Source: PALSA-894 sp963757565
GTDB taxonomy: Bacteria; Pseudomonadota; Alphaproteobacteria; Rhizobiales; Xanthobacteraceae
Assembly (NCBI GenBank): GCA_963757565.1
Contig: CAVWSB010000011.1
Span: 1,612,001 to 1,676,000 of the forward strand
DNA length: 64,000 bases
Direction of reading: 5' to 3'
Positions 35,969 to 43,834 of this stretch are shown in pieces (within the stretch, counting starts at the first letter, position 1; each line of letters starts with the position of its first letter). A model generated the notes under the pieces. That model was not told the DNA's origin and ran no database searches. It was given only the letters and a program-made list of their open reading frames with translations. A program made the translations under genes and the position numbers.

Positions 35969-36499
35969 GTGAGCAAACCCAAATCCGCCGCCAATGCACC
36001 GCGCGCGCTCGACACGCCGACCGACCTTTCGGCAAACGCGATCGGCGATATCTCCGGCGCCCTGAATGCCATCCTGGCCGACAGCTTTGCGCTCTACCTC
36101 AAGACCAAGAATTTCCATTGGCACATGAGCGGGCCGCATTTCCGCGACTATCATCTGATGTTCGACGAGCAGGCGGACGCGATCTTTGCCACGACCGACG
36201 AACTCGCCGAGCGCGTGCGCAAGATCGGCGGCACGACGGTGCGCTCGATCGGCCATATCGCGAAGCTTCAGACCATCGAGGACAACGACGCCGATTTCGT
36301 CGATCCGGCCGACATGCTGCGCGAGCTGATGGCCGACAACAAGAAGGTCGCAGCGGCCATGCGCAAGGCGCACAAGGTCTGCGACGATCACGAAGATGTC
36401 GCGAGCGCGAGCCTGCTCGAAAACTTCATCGACGCCACCGAACGGCGCACCTGGTTCCTGTTCGAAGCGGCGCGCAAGGCGGATGGCAGCGGCCATTAA
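35969..36499 (+). CDS. dps: Dps family DNA-binding/ferritin-like protein
   Basis: Dps forms a 12-mer that stores iron at an inter-subunit ferroxidase site, using peroxide as oxidant, and protects DNA. The 176-residue protein begins with GTG 35969 behind GAGGTT. The ferroxidase ligands are visible: H50 in KTKNFHWHMSG, H62 and D66 in DYHLMFDEQ, D77 and E81 in TTDELAER. A basic, disordered N-terminus of about 20 residues could bind DNA. It stands alone after an AT-rich leader, as suits a stress-induced gene. Confidence 0.93.
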   Translation: MSKPKSAANAPRALDTPTDLSANAIGDISGALNAILADSFALYLKTKNFHWHMSGPHFRDYHLMFDEQADAIFATTDELAERVRKIGGTTVRSIGHIAKLQTIEDNDADFVDPADMLRELMADNKKVAAAMRKAHKVCDDHEDVASASLLENFIDATERRTWFLFEAARKADGSGH

Positions 36500-36535
36500 G
36501 GCTGTGTGCTGCGCGCGTTAACGATCCCGCGGGCG

Positions 36536-36563
36536 AGGGCGCTCTGATAGTTTGGGGCGCCCT
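36536..36563 (+). terminator. possible hairpin between dps and mazG
   Basis: AGGGCGC and GCGCCCT can pair with a 14-base loop, just upstream of the mazG ATG at 36579. No T-run follows. Confidence 0.3.
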
Positions 36564-36578
36564 TCCCCTGGATCGCAC

Positions 36579-37398
36579 ATGACCCCTTCCCGCGATATTG
36601 CACGATTGATCGAGATCATGGCGGCGCTGCGTACGCCGGGCTCCGGCTGCCCATGGGACCTGGAGCAGAATTTCGAGTCCATCGCGCCCTATACGATCGA
36701 GGAAGCCTATGAGGTCGCGGACGCCATTGCGCGCGGCGATCTTGACGACCTGAAGGACGAACTGGGCGACCTGCTGCTCCAGGTCGCCTTCCACGCTCGC
36801 ATGGCCGAGGAGCAAGGCTCGTTCGCGTTCGGCGACGTGGTGCAGGCTATCACCGAGAAGCTGATCCGCCGCCATCCGCACGTGTTCGGCGACAAGGCCG
36901 GCATGAGTACGGGCGAGGTCAACGTCCAGTGGGATGAGATCAAGGTGCAGGAGAGAGCGGCGCGTGTGGAGGCGGGCAAGATCCCTGCCCCCGGCCGTAC
37001 CGGCGCGCTCTCGGGCGTCTCGGCCGGGCTGCCCGGCGCTCGCCCGCGCGCTCAAGCTGCAGCAGAAGGCGAGCAAGGTCGGCTTCGACTGGAACGATCC
37101 GAAGGCCGTGATCGCGAAGATCCGCGAGGAGACCGCCGAGATCGAGGCGGAGCTCGGCACCGGCGACGCGGAGCACATCAAGGAGGAGGTCGGCGACCTG
37201 CTGTTCGTGGTCGTCAACCTCGCGCGCCATCTCGATGTCGATCCGGAGAGCGCGTTGCGCGGCACCAACCTGAAGGTCGAGCGGCGCTTTGCGGCGATCG
37301 AGGACGGGCTCGCGGCGCAAGGCAAAGCGCCGAGCGATGCGACCCTCGCCGAGATGGATGCGCTGTGGAATGAGGCGAAGGCGAAGGAGAAGCGCTAG
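36579..37398 (+). CDS. mazG: nucleoside triphosphate pyrophosphohydrolase MazG, frameshifted
   Basis: MazG hydrolyses NTPs and dNTPs to monophosphates and cleans the nucleotide pool. From ATG 36579 the first MazG domain is normal: GSGCPWDLEQNFESIAPYTI, EEAYEVADAI and LKDELGDLLLQVAFH. The frame holds to about 37031; the second domain (ALARALKLQQKASKVGFDW, EETAEIEAEL, KEEVGDLLFVVVNLARH) continues in the next frame to the TAG at 37396-37398. One extra G at 37035 or 37036 in CCCGGCG explains the shift. Corrected length is about 272 residues, the usual size. The end overlaps convergent hflX by four bases. Confidence 0.87.
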
Positions 37399-38762
37399 GC
37401 CGCCTTGAACTTCCCCCTGATCCGCTCCGCATTGGTGGCGTCCGCGCGCACCGTCATGCCGAGCGTACCGTCCTCGCGCATTGCCTTCGCCATCACCTCG
37501 GAATGGCGATGCAGCCAGCTCACCCCTGCTCCGTCAGCGGGATCGAGCACCAGATCGAGCACGACGCGGCGCAGTGCGAGCCGCGCCTCGACGGTTTCCA
37601 GCAAGGCGTCGAGCCCCTGCCCGGTCAGCGCCGACACCAGCACCGGCCGGTTCTCGCTGCGCCGCGCTGCGACATTCTCAAGCTGCGCGCGGGCATCGGC
37701 ACCGAGGCGATCAGTCTTGTTCCACACTTCGATAATCCGCGCGTGGTCGTCCGGATCGATGTCGAGTGCACGGAGCACGTCCTCGACATCATGGGCCTGC
37801 GCCGCCGTATCCTCGTGGGTCGCGTCGCGCACGTGCAGGATCACATCCGCCTCGATCACCTCCTCGAGCGTGGCGCGGAACGCCGCAACCAGCATGGTCG
37901 GCAGATCGGAAATGAAGCCGACCGTGTCGGACAGGATCGCCTTGGCGCCATGCGGCAGCGCAATCGAGCGCAGCGTCGGATCGAGGGTGGCAAACAGCAT
38001 ATCGGCTTCGAGCACAGTTGCGCGCGTCAGCCGGTTGAACAGCGTCGATTTGCCGGCGTTGGTGTAACCGACCAGCGCGACGATCGGGTACGGCACGCGC
38101 TTGCGGCTGTCGCGATGCAGCTTGCGGGTTTTCTTCACGCCCTCCAGCTCGCGCTCGATCTTGGCGATGCGCTCCTCGATCATGCGGCGGTCGGACTCGA
38201 TCTGCGTCTCGCCCGGGCCACCGAGGAAGCCGAAGCCACCGCGCTGGCGCTCCAGATGCGTCCAGGAGCGCACCAGCCGCCCCTTCTGGTAGGTCAGGTG
38301 TGCGTGCTCGACCTGCAGCGCACCTTCCCTCGTGCGCGCCCGCCGCCCGAAGATTTCCAGAATGAGCCCGGTGCGGTCGAGCACCTTCGCGCCCCAGGCC
38401 TTCTCCAGGTTGCGCTGCTGCACCGGCGAGAGCGCGCAGTCCATCACGACGACGCCGATCTCGCTTGCCTTGATGAGCCCGGCGAGCTCGTCGACTTTGC
38501 CCTTGCCGAGATAGGTCGCGGGGCGGATTTCCGCGAGCGGCGCGATGCCCTGCTCCACGACTTCGAGATCGATCGCGCCCGCAAGTCCGACCGCCTCGTC
38601 GAGCCGCGCTTCGGGCAAGCGTTCGTTCTCGGCGGTGTGAGCTGACGCAAGCCGCGCCGCCCTCCTCCGCAAGTATGGCCCGACGACCATAGCGCGGCCG
38701 GTCGCGCCCTCGGCCGGCGAGCCGAGCCGCCCACTAATCCCGTCGCGGCGTCGTGGCTCCAA
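37395..38762 (-). CDS. hflX: GTPase HflX
   Basis: HflX is a ribosome-associated GTPase that splits stalled 70S ribosomes, notably after heat stress. The 455-residue protein has the N-terminal HflX domain with RPATYLGKGKVDELAGLI, a Gly-rich linker (RQRGGFGFLGGPGETQIE), then the G domain: G1 GYTNAGKS, G3 in ILSDTVGFISDLP, G4 NKTD. It lies directly downstream of hfq on the minus strand, one base after the hfq stop, the classic hfq-hflX pair, and ends convergent with mazG. Confidence 0.94.
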   Translation of the reverse strand: MEPRRRDGISGRLGSPAEGATGRAMVVGPYLRRRAARLASAHTAENERLPEARLDEAVGLAGAIDLEVVEQGIAPLAEIRPATYLGKGKVDELAGLIKASEIGVVVMDCALSPVQQRNLEKAWGAKVLDRTGLILEIFGRRARTREGALQVEHAHLTYQKGRLVRSWTHLERQRGGFGFLGGPGETQIESDRRMIEERIAKIERELEGVKKTRKLHRDSRKRVPYPIVALVGYTNAGKSTLFNRLTRATVLEADMLFATLDPTLRSIALPHGAKAILSDTVGFISDLPTMLVAAFRATLEEVIEADVILHVRDATHEDTAAQAHDVEDVLRALDIDPDDHARIIEVWNKTDRLGADARAQLENVAARRSENRPVLVSALTGQGLDALLETVEARLALRRVVLDLVLDPADGAGVSWLHRHSEVMAKAMREDGTLGMTVRADATNAERIRGKFKAA

Positions 38763-38763
38763 A

Positions 38764-39021
38764 TCAGGCCTTTTCCGCAGGCGCCTCCTCGGCGCCTTCG
38801 AACAGTTGGATCGGGTGCCCCGGCATGATGGTCGATATCGCGTGCTTGTAGACGAGCTGCGAATGCCCGTCCCGCCGCAGCAGCACGCAGAAATTATCGA
38901 ACCAGGTCACGACCCCCTGAAGCTTTACACCGTTGACCAGGAAGATCGTCAGCGGCGTCTTACTTTTTCGAACGTGATTGAGGAAGGTGTCTTGCAGATT
39001 TTGTGCGCGTTCGGCTGCCAT
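38764..39021 (-). CDS. hfq: RNA chaperone Hfq
   Basis: Hfq forms a hexamer that pairs small RNAs with mRNAs. In rhizobia it also affects nitrogen-fixation gene control. The 85-residue protein begins MAAERAQNLQDTFLNHVRKS; Sm1 is KTPLTIFLVNGVKLQGVVTW and Sm2 contains LVYKHAISTIMPG. The short acidic tail EGAEEAPAEKA is typical of alphaproteobacteria. ATG 39021 matches known N-termini; the frame opens 11 codons earlier. A stem-loop lies in its leader at 39042-39063. Confidence 0.95.
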   Translation of the reverse strand: MAAERAQNLQDTFLNHVRKSKTPLTIFLVNGVKLQGVVTWFDNFCVLLRRDGHSQLVYKHAISTIMPGHPIQLFEGAEEAPAEKA

Positions 39022-39041
39022 TGCCGTTGTTCCGTTTTTAT

Positions 39042-39063
39042 TCGCGGGCCCCATTTCCCGCGA
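39042..39063 (-). promoter_or_regulatory. stem-loop in the hfq leader
   Basis: On the minus strand TCGCGGG pairs with CCCGCGA around an 8-base loop AAATGGGG, followed by ATAAAAAC, ending 20 bases before the hfq ATG. Read on the plus strand the same stem is followed by GGCTTTTTG. It could be an attenuator or an Hfq-binding site for autoregulation. Confidence 0.4.
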
Positions 39064-39184
39064 GGCTTTTTGTCACGTTATTTTTCCGCGAACGGACACT
39101 CCCCCGCACGCAGACGTGGCAATGACTATTAGATGGCAGGCCCGAAACTGGCGCAAGCGGAGAATGGCGCGGATCGAGGCGTTT

Positions 39185-40042
39185 TCAGGCGATTTCAGCG
39201 TGGTCGTGATAATCCCGCCGCAGTGCGCTGGCGATCAGGCCCGGGGCGCCATTGCCGACCGGTCGCCCGTCGATCTGCACCACAGGCGTAACGAAATTGG
39301 TCGCCGAGGTGATGAAAGCCTCGCGCGCCGCATAGGCCTCTTCCATCGTGAAGGCACGCTCTTCGAGCTTGAGGCCCTGATCCTTGATCACGTCGAGGAC
39401 CACTGTGCGGGTGATGCCGCGCAGGATGCCGAAATCCGCCGGCCGCGTGACCAGCGCGCCGTCGCGCGTCACGATCCAGGCGTTCGAGGATGAGCCCTCG
39501 GTCACCTTGCCGCCGGCATCGACGAACCAGGCCTCCTTGGCGCCCTGCTCGCGCGCCGCCTGCTTGGCGAGCACGTTCGGCAGCAGCGACACCGATTTGA
39601 TGTCCACGCGCGGCCAGCGGTTCTCCGGCACGGAAACGACCGCGATCCCGTCGGCTGCCCCCGCTTCGATCTTGTCGAGATCGTAGTTCTTTGCGGTCAC
39701 CACGACGCTTGGCGGCGTGCCGGGCGCCGGAAACGCATGGTCGCGGCGCGCGACGCCCCGCGTGATCTGAAGGTAGAGGATGCCGTTGCGCACACGATTG
39801 CGTGCCACTGTCTCTCGAAACACCACGCCGAGGGCGTTGATCGGCATTGGCATGGAGATGCGCAATTCCTTCAGCGAGCGCTCCAGCCGTTCCATATGGC
39901 GGCGCTCGTCCACAAGCTTGCCGCCCCTTACCTCACAGACCTCGTAAACGCCGTCGGCGAACTGGTAGCCGCGATCTTCCACATGCACGCTCGCGGTACG
40001 ATGCGGCACGTAGCGTCCGTTCACATAGGCGATGCGGGCCAC
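39185..40042 (-). CDS. D-amino-acid aminotransferase / class IV aminotransferase
   Basis: A 285-residue PLP enzyme of fold type IV. The start is GTG 40042 (MARIAYVNGRYVPH), because upstream codons are unlike the family. VHVEDRGYQFADGVYEV is the usual N-terminal block; the PLP lysine is in VDIKSVSLLPNVLAKQAARE, and EGSSSNAWIV and FITSATNFVTPVVQIDGR complete the cofactor site. This is the pattern of D-alanine aminotransferases (dat), though branched-chain relatives cannot be excluded. It sits between ntrX and hfq, a position conserved in Hyphomicrobiales. Confidence 0.9.
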   Translation of the reverse strand: MARIAYVNGRYVPHRTASVHVEDRGYQFADGVYEVCEVRGGKLVDERRHMERLERSLKELRISMPMPINALGVVFRETVARNRVRNGILYLQITRGVARRDHAFPAPGTPPSVVVTAKNYDLDKIEAGAADGIAVVSVPENRWPRVDIKSVSLLPNVLAKQAAREQGAKEAWFVDAGGKVTEGSSSNAWIVTRDGALVTRPADFGILRGITRTVVLDVIKDQGLKLEERAFTMEEAYAAREAFITSATNFVTPVVQIDGRPVGNGAPGLIASALRRDYHDHAEIA

Positions 40043-40073
40043 GGCAAGCTCCCGAAAATGCGCTGAATTGAGT

Positions 40074-41444
40074 TTAACCGATTCCCAGCGCCTTGAGCTT
40101 TCGATGCAGGGCCGAGCGCTCCATTCCAACGAATTCGGCGGTACGGGAAATATTGCCGCCGAAGCGGTTGATCTGCGCGCGCAGATACTCGCGCTCGAAC
40201 ATTTCACGCGCGTCGCGCAGCGGCAGGCCCATCAGATGCTCGCCGCCATTGCCATTCGGCAGGTTCGGCACCATCGCGCCGACATCCTGCGGCAGCATCG
40301 AGGCATCGATCACCGCATCGGCGTCGCCGCCGGCCAGGATCATCAGGCGCTCGACGTTGTTTCGGAGCTGGCGCACATTTCCCGGCCAGTCGTGCGACTG
40401 CAGCACCGCCATCGCGTCCTCGCCGATGGTGCGCCGTGGCAATCCGGTCGCCTGCGAAATCTGGTCCATGAAGTATTCGACCAGCAGCGCGATATCCTCG
40501 CGCCGTTCGGCGAGCGGTGGCACGCGGATCGGCACCACGGAGAGGCGATGATAAAGATCTTCGCGAAATTTGCCGGCTGAAATCTCGTTTTCGAGATTTC
40601 GTGTGGTCGAGGATACGATGCGCACATCGACATCGACACGGTTGGTGCCGCCGACGCGCTGGAACGTCTGATCGACCAGCACGCGCAGAATCTTGTTCTG
40701 CGTCTCGCGCGGCATGTCGCCGATCTCGTCGATGAAGAGTGTTCCGTGATGCGCTTCTTCCAGCGCGCCAACCTTGCGTTCTTGCGAGCCGTTCGACGCC
40801 TCGACACCGAACAGCTCGGACTCCATGCGCTCCGGCGTGATGGCGGCCGCGTTGATCACAACGAAGGGTCCGTCGGCGCGGCCTGAGGCCGTATGAAGTG
40901 TACGAGCCGTCAGCTCCTTGCCGGCGCCGGACGGCCCGACAATCAGGATGCGGCTGTTGGTCGGCGCGACCTTCTCGATCACATGGCGCAGCTGGTTGAT
41001 CGCCGGTGAACGGCCGACCAGACTGGTCGGCTGCGGCGCGATCTGCTTGAGCTCCCTCACCTCGCGCTTGAGTCGCGAGTTTTCCAGCGCGCGGTTTGCC
41101 ACCAGCACCAGGCGATCGGCCTTGAACGGCTTCTCGATGAAGTCGTAGGCCCCACGCTTGATTGCGGAAACGGCCGTTTCGATGTTGCCGTGTCCGGAGA
41201 TCATGACAACCGGCAGTTCGGGGTGCTGCTCCTTCACGTTGTCGAGGAGCTGGAGGCCGTCGAGCTTCGACCCCTGCAGCCAGATATCGAGGAACAACAG
41301 GTTCGGCCGGCGCGCGCCTATCGCGCTCAACGCGGAATCGCTGTCTCGCGCGATACGCGTCTCGTAACCCTCGTCCTGCAATATCCCCGCGACCAGTTCG
41401 CGGATATCCGCCTCGTCATCGACGATCAGGATGTCGGACGCCAT
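40074..41444 (-). CDS. ntrX: nitrogen assimilation response regulator NtrX
   Basis: NtrX is the partner of sensor kinase NtrY and controls nitrogen metabolism, respiration and cell-envelope genes in alphaproteobacteria. The 456-residue protein has a receiver domain with phospho-Asp D53 (LLFLDIWLQGSKLDGL), an AAA+ domain with Walker A VGPSGAGKE and Walker B TLFIDEIGDMP, and a C-terminal Fis-type helix-turn-helix (RTAEFVGMERSALHRKLKAL). The sigma-54-contact GAFTGA loop is absent (FGVEASNGSQERKVGALEE), so it is not expected to activate sigma-54 promoters in the usual way. The start lies two bases after the ntrY stop. Confidence 0.95.
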   Translation of the reverse strand: MASDILIVDDEADIRELVAGILQDEGYETRIARDSDSALSAIGARRPNLLFLDIWLQGSKLDGLQLLDNVKEQHPELPVVMISGHGNIETAVSAIKRGAYDFIEKPFKADRLVLVANRALENSRLKREVRELKQIAPQPTSLVGRSPAINQLRHVIEKVAPTNSRILIVGPSGAGKELTARTLHTASGRADGPFVVINAAAITPERMESELFGVEASNGSQERKVGALEEAHHGTLFIDEIGDMPRETQNKILRVLVDQTFQRVGGTNRVDVDVRIVSSTTRNLENEISAGKFREDLYHRLSVVPIRVPPLAERREDIALLVEYFMDQISQATGLPRRTIGEDAMAVLQSHDWPGNVRQLRNNVERLMILAGGDADAVIDASMLPQDVGAMVPNLPNGNGGEHLMGLPLRDAREMFEREYLRAQINRFGGNISRTAEFVGMERSALHRKLKALGIG

Positions 41445-41446
41445 GA

Positions 41447-43711
41447 TTACTTACTCGCCATTTCGAGAGCGTGCGCGGATTCAAGCGGCGGGGGGCTGAC
41501 GCTGACGACACTCTCAGCGGCGAAGCGCAACCGCACCCAAGCGCCGCGCCCGCCGGTCGCAACATCGGGCGCGTCCGACAGTTCCATTTGTCCGCCGTGC
41601 TCCTCGAGGATTCGGCCCACAATGGCGAGGCCGAGCCCGGTGCCTTTCTCGCGCGTGGTGACGTAGGGCTCGAGCAGCCGGTTGCGATTCTCCTTGGGCA
41701 GGCCGGTGCCGTTGTCGATCACGTCGACCACGATGTCGCCGCCCTCGCGCTTGACCGAAACCTGGATGCGGCCGCGTCCCAATTCCTCGGCCGGAACGGC
41801 GCCAATCGCCTCTGTGGCATTTTTGATAATGTTGGTCAGGCCCTGGCTGATCAGACGGCGGTCGAACTTCGCCGGCATTTGCTCGGCTTCGGTCTGGATA
41901 TCGATATCGATGTCCGGGTTGCCGACGCGCTGCAAGAACACGACCTGCCGCGCGGTGTCGGCCATGTCCTCTGCCGTCATGACCGGCTTCGGCATGCGCG
42001 CGAAGCGCGAGAACTCATCGACCATGCGCTTGATGTCGTCGACCTGCCGCACGATCGTGTCGGTGCATTGCTCGAAGACGGCCTTGTCCTCGGTGATGAC
42101 CTTGCCGTACTTGCGCTTGAGCCGTTCGGCGGAAAGTTGGATCGGGGTCAGCGGATTCTTGATTTCGTGCGCAATGCGGCGCGCGATATCGGCCCAGGCC
42201 GAGGTGCGCTGCGCGGTGACGAGATCGGTGATGTCGTCGAGCGTCACCACGTAGCCGTGATGCTCGTCGGCCGCCTGCTCCGTGGTGACACGAACGGAGA
42301 GATTGCGCTCGCGCATTTCGCGGCTGATGGTGATTTGGCCCTGCACCAGCCGGTGAATGCCGGACCTGGCCTCGGTGAACAACGGCTCAAGTTCAGGCAT
42401 CACCTCGGTCAGATCGCGCCCCGTCGCGGCCGCTTCGCTCTGTCCGATCAGCTTCTCGGCCGAGCGATTGAGGATGCTGATCCGGCCTTCAGAATCGACG
42501 CCAATCACTCCAGCGCTCGCACCTGCCAGTACCGCCTCGGTGAAACGGCGGCGGCTGTCGATCTGGTCGCGTGCGCGCATCAGATCGTCGCGCTGGGTGC
42601 GCAGTTCGTGCGTCATCTTGTTGAACAACTCGCCAAGCTGCGACAGGTCGCCCTCCCCGCGTCTCACCGGCACCTGCACATAGAGGTTGCCGGTCGACAC
42701 GAGGTTCGCCGCCCCGATCAGCCGGCGGATCGGCGCAACCAGCCGGTTGGCGAAATTCAATCCGATCCAGACTGCCGACAGCAAAACGATCAGCGCGATG
42801 ACGGTGTACATCAACGCGAAGGCGATCTGCACGCCGACACGGCGTTGTTCGAGATTGGCAAATTCGGCAACGCTCGCCTTGGTCGCCTGCAATTGATCGA
42901 TCACGCGCGGGTCGAGCGGACGCGCGACGTAGAGATAGGTATCGTCATAACCGCGCAGCTTGATCACCGCCGCGACACTCTTGGTCTCGAGGAACATCCC
43001 GACCTGAGGTTCGGTCTCGTTGACCGAGGCCAGCGCGCCCTTCTCCGACGGCGGACCGATGTCACCGACGCCCTCGATCTCGGCCTTCTCGACGACCGAA
43101 AGATCGCTGTGCACCATCAGGGTCAGCGGAAGGCCGCGCACACGCGCCTGCCCGCTGAGAAACTGGCGGAACCGCTCGCGGTCGGAATCAAACAACGGCT
43201 TGGCTCGGCTGACGTCGAACGCCATCGCGGTAATTTCGCTGCGGATGATCGCTGCGCGCTCCGTGAAATACACCTGCGCCACAGTCAGTGAATTCTGGAT
43301 CACCGATTCGATGCGACTGGAGAACCACGGCGCAAGACCACGATCGAGTGCGACCGTCGCAACGATCGCAACCAGCACGGCCGGCACCGCCGCCACGACC
43401 GAGAACAGGCCGATGATGCGCACATGAAGGCGGGCCCCTGCCCGGCCGCGACGACGCGCCTTGAGAATGTTCCAGACTTCTCGCCCAATGACGGCGACCA
43501 GCAGCAGCGCCGCGCACAGGTCGACAAGGAGGACACTGACGACGACCCGGTGGGTCGGGGCTATCGGGGTCAGCCCCGCAAGCACCAGGAAGGTGACGGT
43601 CGCCGAAAGCAGCGCCAGGCCGACCGCTATGGAGCCAAACACGCGCAATGACAGGCGGGGTGCCGTGGCACCTCCTGCATCGGCCATCGCGACGTCTTCA
43701 GCGCTGCTCAT
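41447..43711 (-). CDS. ntrY: nitrogen regulation sensor histidine kinase NtrY
   Basis: NtrY is the membrane kinase of the NtrYX system. The 754-residue protein has two N-terminal membrane segments, a third before an extracytoplasmic region (about 130-295), a fourth segment (YTVIALIVLLSAVWIGLNFA), then HAMP, PAS (AGVIGVDSEGRISILNRSAE), the phospho-His motif RRIAHEIKNPLTPIQLSAER, and an ATPase domain with IKNATEAIGA, DVIDNGTGLP and EKGTGLGLAIVGRI. It has its own promoter-like sequence upstream and is followed at once by ntrX. Confidence 0.95.
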   Translation of the reverse strand: MSSAEDVAMADAGGATAPRLSLRVFGSIAVGLALLSATVTFLVLAGLTPIAPTHRVVVSVLLVDLCAALLLVAVIGREVWNILKARRRGRAGARLHVRIIGLFSVVAAVPAVLVAIVATVALDRGLAPWFSSRIESVIQNSLTVAQVYFTERAAIIRSEITAMAFDVSRAKPLFDSDRERFRQFLSGQARVRGLPLTLMVHSDLSVVEKAEIEGVGDIGPPSEKGALASVNETEPQVGMFLETKSVAAVIKLRGYDDTYLYVARPLDPRVIDQLQATKASVAEFANLEQRRVGVQIAFALMYTVIALIVLLSAVWIGLNFANRLVAPIRRLIGAANLVSTGNLYVQVPVRRGEGDLSQLGELFNKMTHELRTQRDDLMRARDQIDSRRRFTEAVLAGASAGVIGVDSEGRISILNRSAEKLIGQSEAAATGRDLTEVMPELEPLFTEARSGIHRLVQGQITISREMRERNLSVRVTTEQAADEHHGYVVTLDDITDLVTAQRTSAWADIARRIAHEIKNPLTPIQLSAERLKRKYGKVITEDKAVFEQCTDTIVRQVDDIKRMVDEFSRFARMPKPVMTAEDMADTARQVVFLQRVGNPDIDIDIQTEAEQMPAKFDRRLISQGLTNIIKNATEAIGAVPAEELGRGRIQVSVKREGGDIVVDVIDNGTGLPKENRNRLLEPYVTTREKGTGLGLAIVGRILEEHGGQMELSDAPDVATGGRGAWVRLRFAAESVVSVSPPPLESAHALEMASK

Positions 43712-43762
43712 TCAAAACCGCACGCATCCGGATACCCGACGGAAGCGCCGGGCATTGGTGCA

Positions 43763-43793
43763 ATTATACAACAATGTTGCCGGATTGCGACAA
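43763..43793 (-). promoter_or_regulatory. promoter-like sequence for ntrYX with an adjacent palindrome
   Basis: On the minus strand, TATAAT lies at 43768-43763 and TTGTCG at 43793-43788, 19 bases apart. Directly upstream of the -10 box is CAACATTGTTG (43779-43769), a perfect 5-base inverted repeat around one base. A regulator bound there would sit in the promoter spacer. This gives ntrYX its own start apart from ntrBC. Confidence 0.5.
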
Positions 43794-43834
43794 ATCCGCG
43801 GCGTGATCGAGGACTTACCTGCAAAATCGTCGGA

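Noticed and set aside
41471..43291. A long open frame of 606 codons on the plus strand, opposite ntrY
   Set aside because: It is a mirror of a GC-rich gene with strong third-position bias; its translation has no recognisable domain, while ntrY is complete on the other strand.
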